From JBBSAT01 sp046351235 (GTDB lineage Bacteria > Myxococcota_A > Polyangia > Polyangiales > Sandaracinaceae): a stretch of DNA of 64,000 bases. Within the stretch, counting starts at the first letter, position 1; each line of letters opens with the position of its first letter. The notes beneath the pieces were generated by a model. The model saw only the letters and a list, made by a program, of their open reading frames with translations. It searched no databases and was not told the origin of the DNA. Made by a program: the position numbers and the translations under genes. The stretch is taken from positions 62,001 to 126,000 of the forward strand of contig JAXLYV010000006.1 of assembly GCA_046351235.1 (NCBI GenBank), written 5' to 3'. Positions 45,517 through 53,814 of this stretch are shown here, in pieces.

Positions 45517-45772
45517 GATCGGCTCGCCCACTGCGGCCCCTCCCGTCCGCGGCTTCGCCGCTACCGTGCGGGTCCTCCGAGGCGAGCACTCTTGCTGTCA
45601 CTGATCGGCTCGCCACTGCGGCCCCTCCCGTCCGCGGCTTCGCCGCTACCGTGCGGGTCCTCCGAGGCGAGCACTCTTGCTGTCACTGATCGGCTCGCCA
45701 CTGCGGCCCATCCCGTCCGCGGCTTCGCCGCTACCGTGCGGGTCCTCCGAGGCGAGCACTCTTGCTGTCACT
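45517..45772. repeat. Three tandem copies of an 85-bp unit
   Basis: Copies run 45517-45602, 45603-45687 and 45688-45772 (86, 85, 85 bp). They differ at only one inserted C in the first and one C-to-A in the third. Each contains GCGGCTTCGCCGC, a 5-bp stem hairpin, and GCGAGCACTCTTGCTGTCAC. The unit length is not a multiple of three, so it is not a protein repeat. It fills most of the 367-nt space between the Cys-rich lipoprotein and the unknown gene ending at 45786; no gene is seen in this gap. Confidence 0.9.
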
Positions 45773-45785
45773 GCATGCGTGTCCT

Positions 45786-46616
45786 TCACGCGTGCGTGAT
45801 GCCGTTCGTCTCGCCGTTCGCCGCGCCGTTGCCGCCCTCGACCGCCGGCGTGTGCGCGCCATCGGTCGCGACCGTCGTCTCGTCGCCCGTCTCCTCGTCG
45901 CCGCCGTGACCACCGCCCGCGCGCTGGGCCGCGCGGTACTGGTCGATCGGGAGCACCGCATCGAGGAAGCGCTGCACCGACTGCGGGTCCTCTTCGTCGA
46001 GGTGCGCCGCGAGCATGCGGCAGTAGCGACCGACGGCGCGCCCGAACTTCGCGAGCGCATCGAGGAGCGCCGTGCTGCTCGTCGCCGCCATCTTGGTCTC
46101 GCCCGCGCCGATGACCTCGCCGAGCTCGAGCGTGGTCTGCTTGATGTGCGCGACGACCTCCTTGCCGACGACCGCCTCGAAGGACTTGGAGAGCCCCTCC
46201 TCCTCGATCAGCTTGAGCATCTGCGTCGACGCGGTCCACGCCTCGAGGGCGGTGGACTGCGAGACGGGCACGCCGTCGAAGAACACGCGCACCTGGAGCT
46301 CCCGCGCCTGCGCGCCGATCTCGCTGATGGCCGCATGGACGCGCGCCTTGCCGGAGACGATCTCGCCGGCCCCCGTCCACGCGCTGACGAGCGCGAGGAG
46401 CTGCGGCCGCTTGACGATGGGCGCCGACCGCGCGCGCGCACGGCTGACGGCCGCCACCTCCCGCCCTGCGGCGAGGACGGCCGCGAGCGTCCGCCTCTCG
46501 TCCGCCGTCATGTCGGACGGCGCCGCCGTCTCGAGCTGGACCGCGAGACCCGGAGCCGTGCTCCCCGTCGCGCGGAAGTTGTCTACGTAGATACCGACCG
46601 AGATTTCATTCGACAT
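45786..46616 (-). CDS. Protein of unknown function between two repeat arrays
   Basis: A 276-aa cytosolic protein. No signal or membrane helix. The middle part is a mix of strands and helices (LQVRVFFDGVPVSQSTALEA, MLKLIEEEGLSKSFEAVVGK, TALLDALAKFGRAVGRYCRM), and the last 50 residues are an acidic Gly/Glu/Thr tail. I recognise no family. It is bracketed by the 85-bp tandem repeat on its 3' side and a 14-bp near-palindrome array on its 5' side, which lies where its promoter should be. Confidence 0.7.
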   Translation of the reverse strand: MSNEISVGIYVDNFRATGSTAPGLAVQLETAAPSDMTADERRTLAAVLAAGREVAAVSRARARSAPIVKRPQLLALVSAWTGAGEIVSGKARVHAAISEIGAQARELQVRVFFDGVPVSQSTALEAWTASTQMLKLIEEEGLSKSFEAVVGKEVVAHIKQTTLELGEVIGAGETKMAATSSTALLDALAKFGRAVGRYCRMLAAHLDEEDPQSVQRFLDAVLPIDQYRAAQRAGGGHGGDEETGDETTVATDGAHTPAVEGGNGAANGETNGITHA

Positions 46617-46823
46617 GGGACCGATTCCTTCTGCTCTGCGTCGAGGCCCGTCCTCGCCGCACGCCCGGATGTCGTCCCGTGCGAGAGCGCGTTGCGCGGG
46701 ATCACGAAAAAAGATCGGCCCGCATGAGCTTCCGAGCAGCAAGCCTGCGAAGGCGCGAGACGCACGCCTCTTTCTCCTTTCTCCCAAGCGGCCGCGTGGC
46801 ACCGGCGGCGTCGGGCGCTCGCG
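46617..46823. other. Upstream region of the 276-aa gene, no gene seen
   Basis: About 200 nt between the gene start at 46616 and the first palindrome of the array at 46824. I see no gene, terminator or obvious ribosome site beyond a purine-rich stretch near the gene start; it should contain the promoter. Confidence 0.4.
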
Positions 46824-47087
46824 GTCGGAATTCCGACGACCGACGAGGCCCGCCCTCGTTCCGCGTCCGAATTCCGACGAAAAACGCCGACCGCCCACGT
46901 TCCGCGTCCGAGATCCGACCCACCATCGACCAGCCGCGTCGTTCGTCGTCCGAATTCCGACACAGAACGACGCACGAGGTCGGCGCCCAGTCCGAATTCC
47001 GACGCAGATCGGCACCACCCCGCGTTCCGCGTCCGAATTCCGACACAACCTGCGGCAGCGGAGGTCGTTCGCGGTCGAATGCCCGAC
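46824..47087. repeat. Array of seven 14-bp near-palindromes at helical spacing
   Basis: Seven copies of GTCSGAATTCCGAC-like sequence begin at 46824, 46865, 46906, 46948, 46990, 47031 and 47074. The first is the perfect palindrome GTCGGAATTCCGAC; most others are GTCCGAATTCCGAC; the third and seventh are diverged. The start-to-start distance is 41-43 bp, about four helical turns, and a CGTTCCGC-like stretch often precedes each copy. The intervening 16-29 bp are unrelated. The period is not a multiple of three, so it does not encode a repeat protein. No gene is visible from 46617 to 47303. Confidence 0.85.
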
Positions 47088-47303
47088 GGCAAGCCCGAGC
47101 CCCGAGCGAATCGAGCCGAACCGCGTAGCGACCGCGGAGCTCGCCACCTGTCCCGCTTCGCGGGAGGGCAGACGCTCGACTCGCCCGCGAGCGATGCCGC
47201 AACATCCATGACCGTGGCGCCCTCTTCCGCGACACCGCCGGCCCTCGCGCTCGATGATCCTCGCTGGAGCGACCTCTGCATTCTGCGTCGCTCGTAGGAG
47301 TAT

Positions 47304-48326
47304 CTAACCTACGCTATCTGAGGACCGGCACAATGCGCTTGCGGTCAAAGACGAAATGAACTTGAGATGCTCCGTTACCGATGGCCAGATATTCTCCGGC
47401 GCGTCGAGGTCAACCGTCATCGAACCCATGCAACATTGTCGCGACTCTCTTCCGCGCGCGTAAGCAATGCTTAAGTGCCTAGACGGCGCGTCTGGAACCG
47501 AAGTTGCACAGTGCTTCGACAGCTGCGTGCATGCGATCCTAACTCCACCATGCGCCCTAACTGCGCGCACGATCTCTGGCCTAGGGTTCTCGTGTTTCTC
47601 TCTTCCTATCGAAAACACAATGCAGACTGGCTGGACTAGCTCGCATACGCGCGAGGCGAAAGCGGCGGGGTCATCGCGAGAAGCACCCCCGTGATGTGGA
47701 TATACCGCAATGGGCGCACGTAGGTCCACCTTTCGGAACTCGATACTGTCCAGCCCAAGCTCGTCCACGTCGCCCATCAGAAGCGCCACCGGCCGAGTTC
47801 CCACGCAGATCCGCACCACGGCGCTCGCCGAGTTCGACGACATCTTTCGGGCCCGTCCCGAGACACCGACGAGATGCGCGTCTATGAGCGAGCCGGGACC
47901 CTTCCCTGCCAGAACGGCTCCTGGCCCAGCGATCTCGATCCTGACATCCCCGAGGTCGAATTCACCCGTCGATGACGCGGACAGCGCTGGCATGAAGTCG
48001 ACGCGTGCGTCGCGTTCCATCGCCTCCAATTGGAAGAGGAGATCATCCCACGTATCCGACCGCTTCGAGGCGTCACTATTAATGCGCACTCGCTTGATGC
48101 GAAATCGCCCGTCCGAGAGCAATCCGACTAGTCCGCCGACATGATCCTGGTCCGCATGGGACAAGAGCACCGCATCAATCTCAGTTACCCCGAGCTGAGC
48201 AAGCGACTCCTGAACAGCATTTCCCAGGCCTACGTCAATAATCACAGTTCCGTCGGGCGTGCTAACGATTGCGCAATTGCCGTGCCCTACATCGACGATC
48301 GTCAGATGGCGCCGCGGGAATGCCAT
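47304..48326 (-). CDS. ComEC-like MBL-fold hydrolase
   Basis: A 340-aa protein. The N-terminal two-thirds are a metallo-beta-lactamase fold of the ComEC C-terminal type: LTIVDVGHGNCAIVSTPDGT, LSHADQDHVGGLVGLL with the HxDxDH metal ligands, VALLMGDVDELGL and AVYPHHGG. Stand-alone proteins of this type are predicted nucleases or phosphodiesterases. The C-terminal 100 residues are not recognised. It is the last gene of a four-gene operon, 6 nt after the receiver gene, and would be the natural effector if the module is defensive. Confidence 0.83.
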   Translation of the reverse strand: MAFPRRHLTIVDVGHGNCAIVSTPDGTVIIDVGLGNAVQESLAQLGVTEIDAVLLSHADQDHVGGLVGLLSDGRFRIKRVRINSDASKRSDTWDDLLFQLEAMERDARVDFMPALSASSTGEFDLGDVRIEIAGPGAVLAGKGPGSLIDAHLVGVSGRARKMSSNSASAVVRICVGTRPVALLMGDVDELGLDSIEFRKVDLRAPIAVYPHHGGASRDDPAAFASRVCELVQPVCIVFSIGREKHENPRPEIVRAVRAHGGVRIACTQLSKHCATSVPDAPSRHLSIAYARGRESRQCCMGSMTVDLDAPENIWPSVTEHLKFISSLTASALCRSSDSVG

Positions 48327-48332
48327 GGCGAC

Positions 48333-48986
48333 TCAAAACTCCCAGTCTTCAAAATAGACATGCTCAGTCGACTCAGCGCCAAGGTTGGTCCTCGCGTACA
48401 GACGGGAAGTAGCGTTCATGCGCGCGAGCGTTTTAATCGGCACATCCGCCCGTCGAATAGAGATGACACGATCGGGGGAAAAAGCCGGCACGATCAGGTA
48501 GATACAACGATCATCAAGGTCTTCAACGCGGATGAGCGTTCGCGTCGCCTTGCGTGCCTGAGAGAACTCGCCATTGAACTCTCGGATGCACTGATCCCAA
48601 CCCGAGAACAGCGCGCTACTTTCCAGCTTTGATGGCGGAAGAACGACAGGCACGTAGCGCCGCATGCCGCGGATCTCGTCAGCGTCCACCTCCGACCAGC
48701 GTGTACATAGAATCGCCGGGAAGCGCCGTTTGTACAGTTCTGCAACAGCCGACGCACCATTGAACTGCGCATACGCCTTCTTCTTCTGAAGATGGTGATC
48801 GCACAAGGCCGCATGTGTGTTGTCGACGACCTTGTCGAGAAATACTTCGATCCGTCCGAGCGGGCCTGGGGTGTCGAGCGCTTCGAGGTCGGCGTCGTTC
48901 ACAGCCTCCGCCAATGACGCACGAAACAACTCGTCATCATCGACAACCGCGACACGATTAATCTCTCGACCAGCAATAGTAGCCAT
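48333..48986 (-). CDS. Receiver-domain protein without DNA-binding output
   Basis: A 217-aa protein. Residues 10-130 resemble a response-regulator receiver: NRVAVVDDDELFRASLAEAV with the acidic triplet Asp16-18, phosphoacceptor candidate Asp63 in ALCDHHLQK, and the ILCTR strand; the usual KP is replaced by PPSKL. The remaining 85 residues (RTLIRVEDLDDRCIYLIVPA, VISIRRADVPIKTLARM) are not an HTH or other known output. It starts 1 nt after the kinase stop, so it is the probable phosphorylation or binding partner of that protein. Confidence 0.75.
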   Translation of the reverse strand: MATIAGREINRVAVVDDDELFRASLAEAVNDADLEALDTPGPLGRIEVFLDKVVDNTHAALCDHHLQKKKAYAQFNGASAVAELYKRRFPAILCTRWSEVDADEIRGMRRYVPVVLPPSKLESSALFSGWDQCIREFNGEFSQARKATRTLIRVEDLDDRCIYLIVPAFSPDRVISIRRADVPIKTLARMNATSRLYARTNLGAESTEHVYFEDWEF

Positions 48987-48987
48987 C

Positions 48988-51051
48988 TCAAACCCCCACG
49001 ATCGGAAGCCGGACTATGAGATGGGCGCCACCAAGTTCCCCGTGGACTTCCGCGCTCACCTCGCCTCCCATATCCAGGACTGAATCACGGACGATGGTCA
49101 GACCAAATCCCGTCCCATCTGAACGGGTAGTCTGACCGGGAAGCCAAATCTCTCTAACGTCGATTCCGCGGATGCCCTCGCCGCTGTCGTCGAAGTGTAA
49201 TGCCATGCGTCCACCGTCGAGTTCGGTTGTCACCTGCACGACACGATCTCGCTCGGTTACTGACTCGAGTGCACGAACGCTATTGCTCAAGAGATTGGTC
49301 ACAATCGATTCAAGCGCCGCATCACTGCCGCGCAGCCGAGGACTTCCGTTGAGCAGACGCTGTCGCACCTCAATCGCACGAGCCACGAGGAAAGGCTCGA
49401 ACATATTCAGAACCGTCTTGATGATTGCGTGGACATCAACCGCCCCAAGTCGTCTCTTACTGTTGTCTAGAAGACGCAATGTCGCAGCTCCAAGTCCTGC
49501 TAGCGACTCTGCGGAGCGGGTGATCCGGTCGACCGGGTCCTTTAGCTCTTCTTCAAACTTGGCAGGATCGACAAGCTTACGGACCCGGCGTCGTATCGTC
49601 TGTATATCAGCCTCAATCACCTTGAGCGGGTTTCCGGTGGACTCGTGAGCGAAGGTGGCAGCCATGATTCCCGCGGTGCTGAGGGTTCGATAGAGCTGTA
49701 CCTCTTTTCGGAGTGTGCGGACCTCACGATCGGTAGCGCTGGCGAACTGACTTACCGCGACTTCTAGCTTCTTCCTCGTCTCCTTCGGTGCGCCTTGAAC
49801 TACTCGTTCGAGCGCTTTTCGAGCATCGCGGGAACGACCGCGGCCATCTCGTTTTTCCGCAGAACGTCGTTGCGCGGCCAGATCAAGACGGCGACGAGCC
49901 ATCCACTCAAGGCTGTCATGGCAGAATCCGCGTAGTTCCCGGAACTGATCCGATTCAATGAACCCTGAGCGATCAGTCTTCTGGACCAATGCAGAGCCCG
50001 TGTCGTCGACGGCGACGCGACCGATAGAAGTGTTTGTGGATGGACGTTCTTCGGGACTTTGCGCGCGTCGCAGATTGATGTCTAGCCAATCGTTTCCCGG
50101 GTTGCCGTAGGGCAAGACACGCAGACCGTTCTCGTAGACGTGTACGCCGCCGAATTCACGCAGCCATCGTTGAACCTCGGTCAATGTCGCGCTGCGGGTG
50201 GAGAAAGTCTCCTTGTCGAGGATGAATACCCACATGTCGAAGACACAATCCGGGGCCGCATAGCGGTTCGATTCGCGCCCTCGCGGTGCAATATCTTCGT
50301 GCTTTGCCCTAAAGAGCGTGCGACCTTTCCAGTCCAATAGCTTTGCACTCACCCGCCCATCCCTCAGGCGTGCGGACAGGTGGAACTCCGCCTGATCGAA
50401 ATAGCGGGTCGCGACGAGTTCTTCGAATCTCGAGAACTCTGGCGATGCCAGAATCGGTCGAAACCCTGCGGGATCATCTCCGAACGGGTCGGCCAGCAGG
50501 ATCAATCCGCGAGCTAGCCGCTTGACCTCAGACTCGTTGATTACGTTCCGGAGCCCCCGTATCTCGATCGTTGATCCATGTTGTGACTCGGTCTTGGATG
50601 TTCTCTTCTTGATCTCAAGCTCAACGTCTTCTACCAAACGTGCATCATCATATCGTGTCCAGTCTATGCTAAGTGAAACGGTGGTACGCGGATCCGAAGC
50701 GGGCACCGTTGTCACCCGAGCCTCCCGCCCAAGTCGAAGGGCGGCGAGGCGCCCTAAGCCCTTACTACCAGCCGGCACTCGCCCTCTTCGAGTCAGTCCG
50801 CTCTTCGTTTTCGCCGAGCGTCCAACCACCAACCACCCGCTCACCAGGTCATCACGCGTCATGCCGTTTCCGTCGTCGACAATACGTATGGACGGCTCAG
50901 ACGGATCGGAGTTGTCGATTTCAACACGACACCAATTCGCATCAGCATCGTACGCGTTCTTGACGAGTTCAAGAACGCCCTCCGCGGGGCTCGGGTTGAG
51001 TTCCTCACCAAGCCGTCGGAGGATATCTGTCGCGAAGCGTATATGGGTCAT
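48988..51051 (-). CDS. Double GHKL protein: HSP90-like ATPase plus histidine-kinase core
   Basis: A 687-aa protein. The ATG at 51051 overlaps the methylase TGA by 4 nt. The N-terminal domain is an HSP90/MORC-type ATPase: ELVKNAYDADA (Asn32), VDDGNGM (58-64) and GSKGLGRLA (95-103). A middle region of about 330 residues follows, with a Lys/Arg-rich coiled segment. The C-terminal 220 residues are a histidine-kinase-like core: AATFAHESTGNP (His469 as H-box), NLLSNSVRAL N-box, DDSGEGI and DGTGFGLTIV lids. Two GHKL sites in one chain suggest a sensor that controls the receiver encoded next. Confidence 0.85.
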   Translation of the reverse strand: MTHIRFATDILRRLGEELNPSPAEGVLELVKNAYDADANWCRVEIDNSDPSEPSIRIVDDGNGMTRDDLVSGWLVVGRSAKTKSGLTRRGRVPAGSKGLGRLAALRLGREARVTTVPASDPRTTVSLSIDWTRYDDARLVEDVELEIKKRTSKTESQHGSTIEIRGLRNVINESEVKRLARGLILLADPFGDDPAGFRPILASPEFSRFEELVATRYFDQAEFHLSARLRDGRVSAKLLDWKGRTLFRAKHEDIAPRGRESNRYAAPDCVFDMWVFILDKETFSTRSATLTEVQRWLREFGGVHVYENGLRVLPYGNPGNDWLDINLRRAQSPEERPSTNTSIGRVAVDDTGSALVQKTDRSGFIESDQFRELRGFCHDSLEWMARRRLDLAAQRRSAEKRDGRGRSRDARKALERVVQGAPKETRKKLEVAVSQFASATDREVRTLRKEVQLYRTLSTAGIMAATFAHESTGNPLKVIEADIQTIRRRVRKLVDPAKFEEELKDPVDRITRSAESLAGLGAATLRLLDNSKRRLGAVDVHAIIKTVLNMFEPFLVARAIEVRQRLLNGSPRLRGSDAALESIVTNLLSNSVRALESVTERDRVVQVTTELDGGRMALHFDDSGEGIRGIDVREIWLPGQTTRSDGTGFGLTIVRDSVLDMGGEVSAEVHGELGGAHLIVRLPIVGV

Positions 51052-52340
51052 GTGGCCCGGTTCCATGGAAGTTCGCTCAGTGCACCGACAGTCAAGTGGC
51101 GGCATCTGATGCGAAGATTCAGCCAGTTGGATGTCGCCGGGGTCCGCAGAAGCCGCAGCGCGGCGCGACAAGTAGCGAGTGTCTTGTCGCGCGGCTTCAG
51201 CACCAATAGATGGTTATCGACAGCGACGGCCCTGGTTCCGCGGATGATGGTTGCGGTAGCTCGGTACGCATCACCGGGACGTGAAGTACGTCGAACCACC
51301 ACGAAGGGAGGCTGTACGAGGCGTGCACTGTCGAACCGTCGTCGACGTGGCAGATCACTAACCTCGCGCCAGGCTGGTGTGGTCTTTGCGCACGCGTACG
51401 GATGGTACTTGCCGCGATGTGGATCGCGATAGTCGACCACGGGTCCGACGTTGACAATGAAGTGGGCGCTGAGTTTGCGGCCGACACCGGCTCCGGGGCT
51501 AGAGGGCAGCCATCTCACGCGCGCCTTACGGGGGATATCGGCGGCTAGTAGGTGAAGAACGAATACATCGACATCTGCTGCGGTGTCGAAGAGTCCGTAG
51601 GGCTTGCAGTGAAGGATCTCTGCTCGCGTGGCTATTGCGCGGCGCCATTTCTCGTACCTCGAGCCGCTACGCAATACGTCTGGAAGAATCGCGACAACAT
51701 GCGTACCTGGGGAGGCCGCGAGAATGCACTCATCAACGAAGAGTGCAGCTTCTGTGACTCGCCCAGTTCCCCATGGTGTCTCAGCGGAGGCTTGCGTCAG
51801 TCCGTAAGGAGGGTTCGTGATGATGTGCGTGGCCCGCGACAAGAGCGCGCGACTCTCGCGGCCTGAGCCGACAGCGATGCCGAGGAATCGGCCGTCATCT
51901 TGTGGTGAGGCCCTAGTGCTTGGGAAGAATGTGGAAGCTCGGAGTGCGAGGCGGATGCGCGCGGCGCGAACAAATTCCGCATGAATGTCGACACCCTGCA
52001 GTTGACGCGACCAAGCATCGATCGTGAGTGATAGACTGGGCTGTGCCGGAAGGAGCGGTGCGCACGCGAGCAGGAGATCGCCTGCGCCACACGCCGGGTC
52101 TACGATACAGGCATCGGCGCCGAGGCTGCCACGGAGTAACCGCGCGGCACGGGATGCTAGCGCTTGTCCGGTGAAGAAGACACCGTCAGCGCGTCGGGCG
52201 TCGAGCGCCACGCGTCTCCGCAACTCCCGACTAGGCTCCCCGTCCAGTGCGCGGCGGACGAGCTCGCGACGGTCTGGTGCGTGAGGTTCGCTCGCCAAGA
52301 TCGCAGCGAGATCGTCTACATACGGTCGGAATGCGAGCAC
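51048..52340 (-). CDS. N6-adenine-type DNA methyltransferase
   Basis: A 430-aa protein, GTG start without strong ribosome site. ADGVFFTGQALASRAARLLR and CIVDPACGAGDLLLAC (motif I) with IITNPPYGLTQA (motif IV) define an N6-adenine DNA methylase of the HsdM/type IIG sort. The C-terminal 130 residues (PPFVVVRRTSRPGDAYRATA, VDNHLLVLKP) resemble the target-recognition part of Eco57I/TaqI-like enzymes. No restriction endonuclease or HsdS gene is near. It is the first gene of the four-gene operon; its stop overlaps the start of the GHKL gene. Confidence 0.85.
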   Translation of the reverse strand: MLAFRPYVDDLAAILASEPHAPDRRELVRRALDGEPSRELRRRVALDARRADGVFFTGQALASRAARLLRGSLGADACIVDPACGAGDLLLACAPLLPAQPSLSLTIDAWSRQLQGVDIHAEFVRAARIRLALRASTFFPSTRASPQDDGRFLGIAVGSGRESRALLSRATHIITNPPYGLTQASAETPWGTGRVTEAALFVDECILAASPGTHVVAILPDVLRSGSRYEKWRRAIATRAEILHCKPYGLFDTAADVDVFVLHLLAADIPRKARVRWLPSSPGAGVGRKLSAHFIVNVGPVVDYRDPHRGKYHPYACAKTTPAWREVSDLPRRRRFDSARLVQPPFVVVRRTSRPGDAYRATATIIRGTRAVAVDNHLLVLKPRDKTLATCRAALRLLRTPATSNWLNLRIRCRHLTVGALSELPWNRAT

Positions 52341-52440
52341 GGCGACAGGGTCGCCGACGGGGTCGCGGTCGTCAACGATCTCGTGGTGAACTCGGGCCTA
52401 CTCAGGTGGCATGCCGCGAGCGGTGCATGATCTTGACTCG

Positions 52441-52932
52441 ACGAGGCTCGTGGAGGACGTGAGCTCTCGTTGAGCAGTTGGCCGGGCTGACCTTCGGCTT
52501 GCTTGTCGGTGCACTCAACGCGCCACGCCGTGTCAGATGGTCAGCCGCGCGCGAAGGCGGTCGCCCTACCCGGCCTGCCACGCGTCCCACGCCATCACGC
52601 CGAGGAGCCGCACCAAGTCCGCGTGCACTGCGTCCTCGCTCGGGACGTCGACATCGCGTCGGCGCGCTCGGGGCTAGCACTCGGCCTTCTTCCTCTCCGA
52701 GGTCGGCGCGGAACTCCGCGGTCATCCGACCGATCGGCTCGGAGCGCGAGTCCCCGTGCACGATCACGTTGCAGATCAGCCGGCGACGTCGACCTTCTGC
52801 GGTCGACCGCCTTGAGCCAGACTGCGCGCTTGACGAGCCTGTCCTCGAGCACGGCGTGCGGCGGGTTCAGGCTCTCCGATGCGAGTGCAAGGACGATGCC
52901 GTCCTGGTTGTTCTTCATCGTCGCGACCCACG
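52441..52932. other. Intergenic region with decayed sequence
   Basis: About 490 nt between the methylase promoter side and the recognisable part of the Rpn-like gene. Open frames here are short and of shadow-like composition; a minus-strand frame starting MKNNQDGIVLALASESL near 52919 might be a remnant of another gene. I see no supportable intact gene. Confidence 0.4.
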
Positions 52933-53787
52933 GCGTACGTCGACGAAGCGCTGAACGCGTTCCACTCCGACATCGTGCTCGGCGCCAAGCTCGCCCATCG
53001 CGACGTGCTCGTGCTGCTCCTGGTGGAGCACCAGTCACGGCCCGACCCGCTGATGCCGTTTCGCCTCCTGCAGTACGCGGTGATGACGTGGGACGCGTTC
53101 CTCCGCGACCACCCGGAGGCGACGACGCTGCCGCTCATCGTGCCGCTCGTGTTCCACCAGGGCCCGGGGGGGTGGCGCGCGCCGCGCGACATGCTCGCGC
53201 TGATGAGCCTGACGCCGGACGAGGCGCTGGTGCTGGGGCGCTACGTGCCGCGGATGGGCTTCGAGGTCGACGACCTGGGCGTCACGTCGAACGCGGACCT
53301 CCTGGCGCGAGGCATGAGCGCCGAGGCCACGCTGGCGCTCTCGGCGCTGCGCGACGTGCGCATCGCCGCGGACGTGCCGGCGCTCCTCACGAGCTGGGGA
53401 TCGCTCTTGCGCGCGGCGAGCACGAGCCCATCCGGCTTGCGGGCACTCCGCAGCGTTCTCCGGTACGTTCTGGAGGTCCACGGCGGGCTCGACGCAGCCG
53501 AGCTCGCCCGCCTCGCCGATTCGATCCTCCACGGAGCAGGAGCCGAGATCATGACCACCGTGAAGCAGCTGATGGACCTCGGAAGGGCCGAAGGACGCGT
53601 CGAGGGAAAGGCCGAGGGACGCGTCGAGGGGCGGCGCGCGTCGTTGCAGCGCCTCTTGCGGCTCAAGTTCCGGGACGGGCTCACGCCCGAGGTGAGCGCG
53701 CGCATCGAGCGCGCCGACGAGGCCGAGCTCTCGAAGCTCGAGGAGCGATTCCTCGAGGCGCGCTCGGTCGACGATCTTCTCGGGTGA
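52933..53787 (+). pseudogene. 5'-truncated Rpn/YhgA-family nuclease gene
   Basis: The recognisable protein begins YVDEALNAFHSDIVLGAKLA, in the middle of the PD-(D/E)xK domain of the Rpn (recombination-promoting nuclease / transposase-like PF04754) family; VLLLVEHQSRPDPLMPFRLL and LIVPLVFHQGPGGW are the next family blocks, and a Glu/Arg-rich repeat region plus a LKFRDGLTPEVSARIERADE tail close it. The expected first 60-80 residues are missing: the frame upstream (ATG at 52879) is unrelated. It is either a pseudogene or expresses a shortened protein. It sits at the edge of the lower-GC island. Confidence 0.7.
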
Positions 53788-53792
53788 TCCTC

Positions 53793-53814
53793 GGGGCGAC
53801 GTCCTCGTCGCCCC
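53793..53814. terminator. Bidirectional terminator hairpin
   Basis: GGGGCGACG-TCCT-CGTCGCCCC is a perfect 9-bp stem with a 4-nt loop that fills the space between the converging genes ending at 53787 and 53815. There is no T-run. Confidence 0.68.

Larger units (their letters stand above)
47290..52440. other. Lower-GC island carrying a four-gene operon
   Basis: The minus-strand operon here is visibly less GC-rich than the chromosome on both sides. The order of transcription is methylase, GHKL-ATPase, receiver protein, MBL hydrolase. The right neighbour is a truncated nuclease gene, the left a repeat array. No integrase, att repeat or tRNA was recognised. Edges are approximate. Confidence 0.55.

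Noticed and set aside
46824..47087. CRISPR array
   Set aside because: The repeats are short and partly diverged, the spacers are only about 16-29 bp and no cas genes are present. Palindromic binding sites explain the array better.
47293..47313. Terminator hairpin CGTAGG/CCTACG at the end of the MBL gene
   Set aside because: Only a 6-bp stem with a 9-nt loop overlapping the stop codon, and no T-run; too weak to call.
47304..52340. Type I restriction-modification or Detocs system
   Set aside because: No HsdR or HsdS is present, so it is not type I. Detocs requires a phosphorylase-type effector domain on the response regulator, which is absent; here the putative effector is an MBL hydrolase.
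52595..53038. Minus-strand gene opposite the Rpn-like gene
   Set aside because: Only its first 30 residues look protein-like; the rest is antisense-type Arg-rich sequence. It may be a remnant but cannot be supported as a gene.
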